Of a DNA stretch of 64,000 nt, positions 59,801 to 64,000 are shown piece by piece (the first letter of the stretch is position 1; each line of letters opens with the position of its first letter). Position numbers and translations under genes: made by a program. The notes under the pieces are model-generated. The model made no database searches and was not told the origin of the DNA. It was given only the letters and a program-made list of their open reading frames with translations. The DNA comes from Antarctobacter sediminis (lineage in GTDB: Bacteria; Pseudomonadota; Alphaproteobacteria; Rhodobacterales; Rhodobacteraceae): assembly GCF_019218285.1 (NCBI RefSeq), contig NZ_JAHUZG010000002.1, positions 620,001 through 684,000 of the forward strand, given 5' to 3'.

Positions 59801-61913
59801 CGATGGCGTCAGCACCACGACCTTCGAGGAAATCGAACGGTTCCAGATGGGGACCGGCAACGACAGCGTGACCGGTTCGGATGCGGCAGAGCATATCATC
59901 GGCAACTATGGCGATGACACGATCATTGCGGGCGGCGGCGACGACACGATCTTTTCCGGTTTCGACAATGACAGCGTCTCGGGCGGCGAAGGCGCAGACA
60001 GCCTTCTGACCTCTTCGGGCGCGGATACAGTCGAAGGCGGCGCAGGCAACGATACCATCGACGTGGGCGCGGCAGATGGCGAAACCGACGTCGTGGTGCT
60101 GGCGGATGGATCGGGCGACGACCTGATCTCGGGTTTTGAAACGCCCACGGATCTTGGCGGCGGAGCCTATGCGGGCAACGATCTGCTGGATGTCAGCGCC
60201 CTGACCGATCTGGACGGCAACCCGGTCGATACCGGTGATGTGACTGTCAGCGATTCTGTGGGTGACGGCTCGGGCCACGCGGTGCTGACCTTCCCGAACG
60301 GGGAATCGATCACGCTGGTCGGGGTGACACCGGCCGAGGTGCAAAGCCCCGAACAGCTGAACGCGATGGGCATTCCGCTGTTCACCGGTGATTACATCGT
60401 CGAAGGCACCGGTCTTGGCGACACGATTGACGTGGGTTACGCAGGTGACCCGACCGGGGATTTCGTCGACAACAGCGATGGGATCGGCGGGTCGCAGGAT
60501 GACACGATCCTTGCCTATGGTGGCGATGACAGCGTTGTGGCGGGGCTTGGCGATGACAGCGTTCTTGGTGGCGCGGGCGATGATACGCTGGAAGGTGGCA
60601 CCGGGGCCGACACGCTTCTGGGGGGCGACGGCGCGGACCTGCTGAAAGGCGGCGCGGGCGCGGACCTGCTGTCCGGCGGGGCCGATGCCGACCGCGTGGT
60701 GCTGGAGGATGGCTTTGGCGCCGACACCATCACCGGCGGCGAAACCGCGACCAGCGGCACCGACAACGACGTGCTGGACACAACGGCGCTGAGCGCGCCT
60801 GTCACCGTGACCTATTCCGGCGACGAGTCCGGCACGGTCACGAATGGCGCGGAGACCGCCGACTTTGCGGAAATCGAGTCGCTGACGCTGGGCGCAGGCG
60901 ATGACAGCGTCGATGGCAGCGCGGATGGTGCGGGTCTGAACGTCAGCGGCGGGGCCGGCGGGGATAGCCTGACCGGCGGCACCGGTGACGACACGCTGGA
61001 CGGTGGCACCGGCGCGGACAGCCTGACAGGCGGCGCGGGATCGGACAGCCTGACCGGTGGCGACGGGGCCGATACCATCACCGCAGGCTCTGGCGACGTG
61101 GCCTTCGGCGGCGACGGCGACGATGTGTTCAACGTCCATGCGGACGATATGACCGGCGCGGACCTGACCATCACCGGCGGCGAAAACGATGAAACCGGCG
61201 GCGACACGCTGAACATCACCGGCCCGGCCAAGATCACCATGACCGGGGCGGAATCCGGCACAGTGGAATGGCTGGACGGATCGACCCTGACCTTTTCAGA
61301 GATCGAGAACGTCAAATACACCCCCTGTTTCACACCGGGCACCCGGATCAAGACCAACAAGGGCGAAATCGACGCCGCGCAGATTGCGCGCGGGGACCGC
61401 GTGCTGACCCGCGACAATGGCTATAAAAAGGTGCTTTGGGCCGGGTCCAAGACGATCAGCGGCGCGGAACTGGCCGCCACCCCGGACCTCTGCCCCATTC
61501 GCATTGCGGCGGGGGCCTTGGGCCGGGGTGTCCCGGAACGCGACATGCTGGTTTCTCCGCAACACCGGGTTGTCATGGGTGGCGCGGCGGTGGAACTGCT
61601 GTTCGGCGAGGACGAGGTTCTGGTCGCGGCAAGCCATCTGGTCGGCCGTCCCGGCATCACGCGCATCTGTCCCGCAGAGGGCGTCACCTATGTGCATTTC
61701 ATGTTCAACGCGCATGAACTCGTTATGTCCGATGGCGCGTGGACCGAAAGCTTTCAACCCGGGGATCTTTCGCTGGCCGGTTTGGATGACGGGCCGCGCA
61801 GCGAATTGCTGACCCTGTTCCCGGAACTGTCGAACACTCCGGGGCGCGAGGCCTACACCGCTGCGCGGGCCTCGCTGAAAGCGGATCAGGCGCGCCTCTT
61901 GCTGGCCGCCTGA
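56883..61913 (+). CDS. RTX-type calcium-binding protein with C-terminal Hint domain
   Basis: This 1676-residue protein has an N-terminal adhesive-looking region (1-100). Blocks of GGxGxD-type nonapeptide repeats follow (about 120-235, 436-480, 566-683, 893-936, 1000-1066, 1216-1272 and 1336-1413), and at the end a Hint_2 domain starting at C1482 (CFTPGTRIKT) with SPQHRVV near 1560. Two 130-residue copies (762-891 and 1071-1200) and five copies of a GGE..GD..D..E-I-E module occur between the RTX blocks. There is no N-terminal signal peptide, so export by a type I system not encoded here is expected. The ATG at 56883 has a GAGG upstream. Confidence 0.9.
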   Translation: MATYTVTSSNWNSASFWNGINQGSAGHTLDFSNLGANYSVTYDANGGSLVMTNGASTFTVGDIWYSGFANAYLGGTTQFEAFTTMILPDGSDFYSGSDRSETIELGGGADTIFASDGTDTVTGVDGDDFVNLGAGDESLDATGGNNTILGGDGNDTLTSDLGSDELQGGAGADVIDALGGDNTIDGGTGADSITTGAGNDEITGGSGQDTINAGDGNDTIYGDGGDVGTSAGTLSSFNFGTISDTGDTGNGIIGSYAVYDNIGVTDEGIVVQARVTVLDSEDPNIAFEFNTNSVYINRDGAADAGTGVTLGFEFYDQATGEPIKITGVFTFQDIDTTAESVTAQTADVTSLGLGSSPTTNLTATDSGEELGAQSDNTSSSNADQNHWAQFSYSEQQELVFVVTSRGGGTNYAFSTTGFTDTPTVITSTPESQDDYIDAGDGNDLVYGLAGNDTLIGGAGRDTLDGGNAADTIDGGADEDVIAVTDDFGADVIRGGETVTTGADYDTLDFSGMTRGVNVTMTGDEAGTATDGTDTLGYTEIERVVLSDQGDSFDGQYGPAGTGVTVEGGAGNDSLIGTEAADSLDGGDDNDTLRGGIGADTLTGGAGDDSLFGNEDGDSITGGAGSDTIYGETGNDYVDGGDDNDTVEGNEGDDTLVGGAGDDWLRGSFGQDALYGGTGADYLWGGWGDDTFHIENDFGNDTVDAEGVDETTGDVLDLSAVTDDLTIDLTAANAENGTVTDGSGTLGFTDIETIVLGSGTDTLVLANGSGADVVTGFAAPTDLGGGTFAGNDLLDVSGLSDTDGNPVNVTDVVVSDTVGDGSGDAVLTFPGGETLTLLGVPVSDVSYAAQLEAMGIPPAPPDYVVSGTVGDDLINADYLGDPEDDRIDNADNATADDDDVVLAGAGDDTIDAGAGDDTVFGEAGDDEIFLDAVLDNDSIVGGETGETEGDRINFSAISDDITVTFTGAEAGTLSDGVSTTTFEEIERFQMGTGNDSVTGSDAAEHIIGNYGDDTIIAGGGDDTIFSGFDNDSVSGGEGADSLLTSSGADTVEGGAGNDTIDVGAADGETDVVVLADGSGDDLISGFETPTDLGGGAYAGNDLLDVSALTDLDGNPVDTGDVTVSDSVGDGSGHAVLTFPNGESITLVGVTPAEVQSPEQLNAMGIPLFTGDYIVEGTGLGDTIDVGYAGDPTGDFVDNSDGIGGSQDDTILAYGGDDSVVAGLGDDSVLGGAGDDTLEGGTGADTLLGGDGADLLKGGAGADLLSGGADADRVVLEDGFGADTITGGETATSGTDNDVLDTTALSAPVTVTYSGDESGTVTNGAETADFAEIESLTLGAGDDSVDGSADGAGLNVSGGAGGDSLTGGTGDDTLDGGTGADSLTGGAGSDSLTGGDGADTITAGSGDVAFGGDGDDVFNVHADDMTGADLTITGGENDETGGDTLNITGPAKITMTGAESGTVEWLDGSTLTFSEIENVKYTPCFTPGTRIKTNKGEIDAAQIARGDRVLTRDNGYKKVLWAGSKTISGAELAATPDLCPIRIAAGALGRGVPERDMLVSPQHRVVMGGAAVELLFGEDEVLVAASHLVGRPGITRICPAEGVTYVHFMFNAHELVMSDGAWTESFQPGDLSLAGLDDGPRSELLTLFPELSNTPGREAYTAARASLKADQARLLLAA
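59166..59555 (+). repeat. RTX gene internal duplication, copy 1 (130 codons)
   Basis: This segment encodes residues 762-891 and starts with LVLANGSGADVVTGF and ends before RTX repeats. It has the same length (390 bases) and motif order as the copy at 60093-60482: TDLGGG, GNDLLDVS, DGNPV, SVGDGSG-type, EAMGIP. Confidence 0.8.
60093..60482 (+). repeat. RTX gene internal duplication, copy 2 (130 codons)
   Basis: This segment encodes residues 1071-1200, starting VVLADGSGDDLISGF. It aligns without gaps over 130 codons with copy 1; many changes are present, so the duplication is not recent. Confidence 0.8.
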
Positions 61914-61925
61914 CCCGTCAGGGCC

Positions 61926-63173
61926 TTAGCCCAGCGCCTGTAGCAAAGCGCGCGAGGGCTGGCCGGTCACGGGCAGCCCCTTGGCCTGTTGATAAGCGCT
62001 GATTGCGGCCTCGGTCTTTTTGCCGATCACACCGTCCGGCGTCCCCGCGTCAAAACCCGCCCGCGTCAGACCGCGTTGCAACGCCTTGCGGTCTTCCAGC
62101 GTCAGGCCGTTCTTGTCGCGGCCAAAATCCCCGACCAGCGGCCCCGCCCCGGCAAGGCGGTCCGAAAGATACCCCACGGCCAGGCCGTAGTTCTCGGATG
62201 GGTTGTAGCGCAGGATCATGTTGAAGTTGTGGAAGACAAGGAAAGCCGGCCGTCCCACACCCATCGGCGCAAGGATCGCGGCCGAGCCATGATCCGGCAG
62301 GCTGCCGCCCGTCGCGGTGCGCACGCCAAGTTCGCGGAACCGCGCCACGTCGGCCCGGTTCTTGCGCCCGGTCGGACCGGAATAGCCTTGCGGCAGGCGT
62401 ACCTCGATCCCCCAAGGCTGGCCCCGGCGCCACCCGGCCCGGGCAAGGAACCGCGCCGTGGTGGCAAAGGCGTCAATCGGGTTGTCGGTCCAGATGTCCC
62501 GCTTGCCGTCACCGTCGAAATCGACCGCGTGCTCTTGGTAGGCGTTGGGGATCAACTGCGTGTGCCCCATCGCCCCGGCCCAACTGCCGACCAACTGTTC
62601 GGGGCGCGCGTCGCCGGTCTGAACGATTCGCAGCGCATCCATCAGGTTCGATTCGAAGAACCGCCCACGACGCCCTTCCCAGGCCAGCGTCGAGGTGGCC
62701 GAGATCACCGGGATCTTGCCACGCTTGGTGCCGAAATAGCTTTCGACACCCCAAATCGACGCCATGACCTGTGCGGGCACACCGTATTCCGCCTCGACCC
62801 GTTGCAGGGCGCTGCGCTGTTTGGCGAATTCTCCCCGGCCAAAGCGAACCTTTTCTTCGGGAGCGACGATGGCGATGTAGTCTTCCAGCGTGCGGGTGAA
62901 TTCGGTCTGGTTGCGGTCGCGTTCGATCACACCGGGCAGGAAACCCTGCCCGCGAAAGGCGCGATCAAGGGTTGCCTGCGTGATGCCTCGGTCGCGGGCG
63001 CGCACCTTGAAGGCCGCGACCCATTCATCATAGGCCGCATTGGGTTGCGGTCGCAGACCGGGTTCCAGCGCGGGGTCCGGACGGGCCACGACAGGCCCCC
63101 CACCGCCCGGCAGGCAACCGCCCAGCCAGATCGCCGAAATGCCCAGCGCAAAACCTCTTCGGGAAAGGCGCAT
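61926..63173 (-). CDS. lytic murein transglycosylase (MltB-type) with peptidoglycan-binding domain
   Basis: This 415-residue protein has an SRRGFALG twin-arginine-like signal and a lipobox LGGC, so it is probably a lipoprotein. The catalytic domain (about 45-335) shows the MltB signature with the catalytic Glu in WGVESYFGT, then GSWAGAMGHTQLIP and VDFDGDGKRD. The C-terminal 65 residues are a peptidoglycan-binding helical domain (DRKALQRGLTRAGFDAGTPDGVIGKKTEAAI). It cleaves peptidoglycan glycan strands in the periplasm. It converges on the RTX gene. Confidence 0.93.
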   Translation of the reverse strand: MRLSRRGFALGISAIWLGGCLPGGGGPVVARPDPALEPGLRPQPNAAYDEWVAAFKVRARDRGITQATLDRAFRGQGFLPGVIERDRNQTEFTRTLEDYIAIVAPEEKVRFGRGEFAKQRSALQRVEAEYGVPAQVMASIWGVESYFGTKRGKIPVISATSTLAWEGRRGRFFESNLMDALRIVQTGDARPEQLVGSWAGAMGHTQLIPNAYQEHAVDFDGDGKRDIWTDNPIDAFATTARFLARAGWRRGQPWGIEVRLPQGYSGPTGRKNRADVARFRELGVRTATGGSLPDHGSAAILAPMGVGRPAFLVFHNFNMILRYNPSENYGLAVGYLSDRLAGAGPLVGDFGRDKNGLTLEDRKALQRGLTRAGFDAGTPDGVIGKKTEAAISAYQQAKGLPVTGQPSRALLQALG

Positions 63174-63275
63174 CTCCTGTCTCCTGCTCTTGTTTTCGGA
63201 GTTATCCGGCGCAGGCTAGACCGGCGGCAGGATACACTGCAACAGGCTGTCAGGCAGGAAACTGCCGAGCTGCGG

Positions 63276-63449
63276 TCACAAATGGTAGAACCAGATCACC
63301 GCGCCAATCACAGCCAGCAGGACGATGGGAAACCACCAGCGGTTCCAGATCGGGGTCGGTCGAAAACAATAGCTGCAACTGCTGCTGCCATACCGCAGCT
63401 CATGATTGCACGAGCACCTGAAAATTCGAATTGTCTTAATCACGCACAT
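63276..63449 (-). CDS. 57-residue zinc-ribbon membrane microprotein
   Basis: This short gene encodes 57 residues. The N-terminal half has two Cys pairs, CSC at residues 12-14 and CSYC at 25-28, like a small zinc ribbon. A Trp-rich turn follows, and then one membrane helix (PIVLLAVIGAVIWFY). GGAGG precedes the ATG at 63449 (2-base spacing); a GTG two codons later has 8-base spacing and may be the real start. It is monocistronic between the transglycosylase and nagA genes. I know no assigned function; the Cys pattern and membrane helix are seen in the sequence, the zinc binding is inference. Confidence 0.7.
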   Translation of the reverse strand: MCVIKTIRIFRCSCNHELRYGSSSCSYCFRPTPIWNRWWFPIVLLAVIGAVIWFYHL

Positions 63450-63576
63450 GTCCTCCGGACCGACACCATACCACTAGAGACCAAAAATTACGCGCTTTTC
63501 GTCGACAAGGCTTAATCAGGCGACGGTCCGGCAAAAACGGTCAGTTTGAGGCTAGTTAGGTCCAGGCGATTGGTTT

Positions 63577-64000
63577 TCAAGCAACCTTTCGTATCGAGCC
63601 GTCTTCGGCAAGGTGAACCAGCCGCGCCAATTCCCCGGCACACAGCCTGCCGGCACCTTTTCGCCCAAGCAAACGGCCCGGCACCGACGTCGCCATGGCC
63701 AGCACCTGCGACAGCGGAAGCCCCACGGTTCCGGTCATGATCCGGATCGCCTGCGGCAGGGTCACATCAGCCCCGGCAAGCGTCCCGTCCTCCAGTGTCA
63801 GGCGACCGTCCCGCCGCAGGACACGGCGACCATTAAGCCGAAATTCCTGCAACTGAGAGGCGAGCGGCGCCATGGCATCTGTCACAAGGTAGATCCGGTC
63901 TTGCCCACGCTTGGCCGCAACCGCCGCGCGAATTGCGGCGGGGTGGACATGCACGCCATCCGCAATGAGCCCGGCGCTGACAGTTTCGGTGTCCAGAGCC
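63577..64000 (-). CDS. nagA: N-acetylglucosamine-6-phosphate deacetylase, 5' part beyond window
   Basis: The C-terminal 140 residues of NagA are seen, continuing past base 64000. Visible motifs are IADGVHVHPAAI (metal-ligand HxH context), YLVTDAMAP (catalytic Asp about 30 residues later), ADVTLPQAIRIM and PGRLLGRKGAGRLCAGELARLVHL. The enzyme deacetylates GlcNAc-6-phosphate in amino-sugar and peptidoglycan recycling. The remaining part and any nag operon partners lie outside. Confidence 0.9.
   Translation of the reverse strand, partial: ALDTETVSAGLIADGVHVHPAAIRAAVAAKRGQDRIYLVTDAMAPLASQLQEFRLNGRRVLRRDGRLTLEDGTLAGADVTLPQAIRIMTGTVGLPLSQVLAMATSVPGRLLGRKGAGRLCAGELARLVHLAEDGSIRKVA

Noticed and set aside
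58872-61139. 755-residue minus-strand open frame opposite the RTX gene
   Set aside because: It is a shadow of the Gly/Asp-rich RTX repeats (repeated GAxVDG-type reverse patterns), with no ribosome-binding site or known domain.
56883-61913. Possible CRISPR-like repetitive DNA in 57-61 kb
   Set aside because: The repeats are in-frame protein repeats of variable spacing with no conserved palindromic unit or spacers and no cas genes.
61326-61913. Intein in the RTX protein
   Set aside because: The Hint domain is at the C-terminus with no downstream extein or terminal His-Asn, so it is a Hint_2 domain, not a splicing intein.

Overview
The window is high-GC DNA with dense, mostly co-directional operons joined by 4-nt ATGA/GTGA overlaps. 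The gene content points to an alphaproteobacterium of the Rhodobacteraceae (Roseobacter group): a five-gene atpHAGDC F1 operon without Fo genes, a pyrB operon carrying extra membrane ORFs, DUF2125 and DUF1194 proteins, an RTX protein ending in a Hint domain, and family-typical intergenic repeats. I found no tRNA, rRNA, CRISPR array, insertion sequence or prophage. Assignments come from reading motifs in the sequence; no database search was run.

Region by region. 1-6.6 kb: the end of a DsbD N-domain protein, an RND efflux pair (permease and adaptor, minus strand) and moaB. 6.6-8.0 kb: a LysE exporter and a uracil-DNA glycosylase without Fe-S cysteines (minus). 8.2-12.5 kb: a translationally coupled plus-strand operon, pyrB - three small membrane ORFs - a dihydroorotase homologue with lost metal ligands - plsY. 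12.5-17.5 kb: alpha/beta hydrolase, DsbA-fold isomerase, prs, H-type lectin, MarC, MFS exporter. 17.6-22.5 kb: F1-ATPase operon (minus). 22.9-27.9 kb: methyltransferase, gloB, clpA, M23 peptidase. 27.9-32.5 kb: a MotA/ExbB-like protein and a giant coiled-coil MotB/OmpA-like partner. 32.7-38.9 kb: a TetR repressor divergent from a homocysteine methyltransferase with a palindromic operator between them, ChaC-like protein, DUF2125 protein, M20 deacylase, panBC.

39.1-48.1 kb is an oligopeptide-type ABC uptake system (binding protein, two permeases, fused double ATPase). A ClpP-like secreted protein and a haloacid dehalogenase-like hydrolase with a complete fluoroacetate-dehalogenase active site are inserted between the binding protein and the permeases; two SDR dehydrogenases follow. 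Together these suggest uptake and catabolism of a small organic substrate.

48.1-64 kb is the accessory-looking part: a zincin-like lipoprotein, cytochrome c, a VWA protein, and a striking locus (50.0-56.7 kb). That locus has an active-site-degenerate vanadium-haloperoxidase homologue, a cytosolic subtilase, an intact vanadium haloperoxidase/PAP2 protein with a nine-unit Asn-Ser-Gln tract, and a divergent SARP/TPR regulator whose promoter region carries direct repeats. A 1676-residue RTX/Hint protein, a lytic transglycosylase, a 57-residue zinc-ribbon membrane microprotein and partial nagA close the window. The haloperoxidase-pseudoenzyme-subtilase-SARP locus is my best candidate for an undescribed system.
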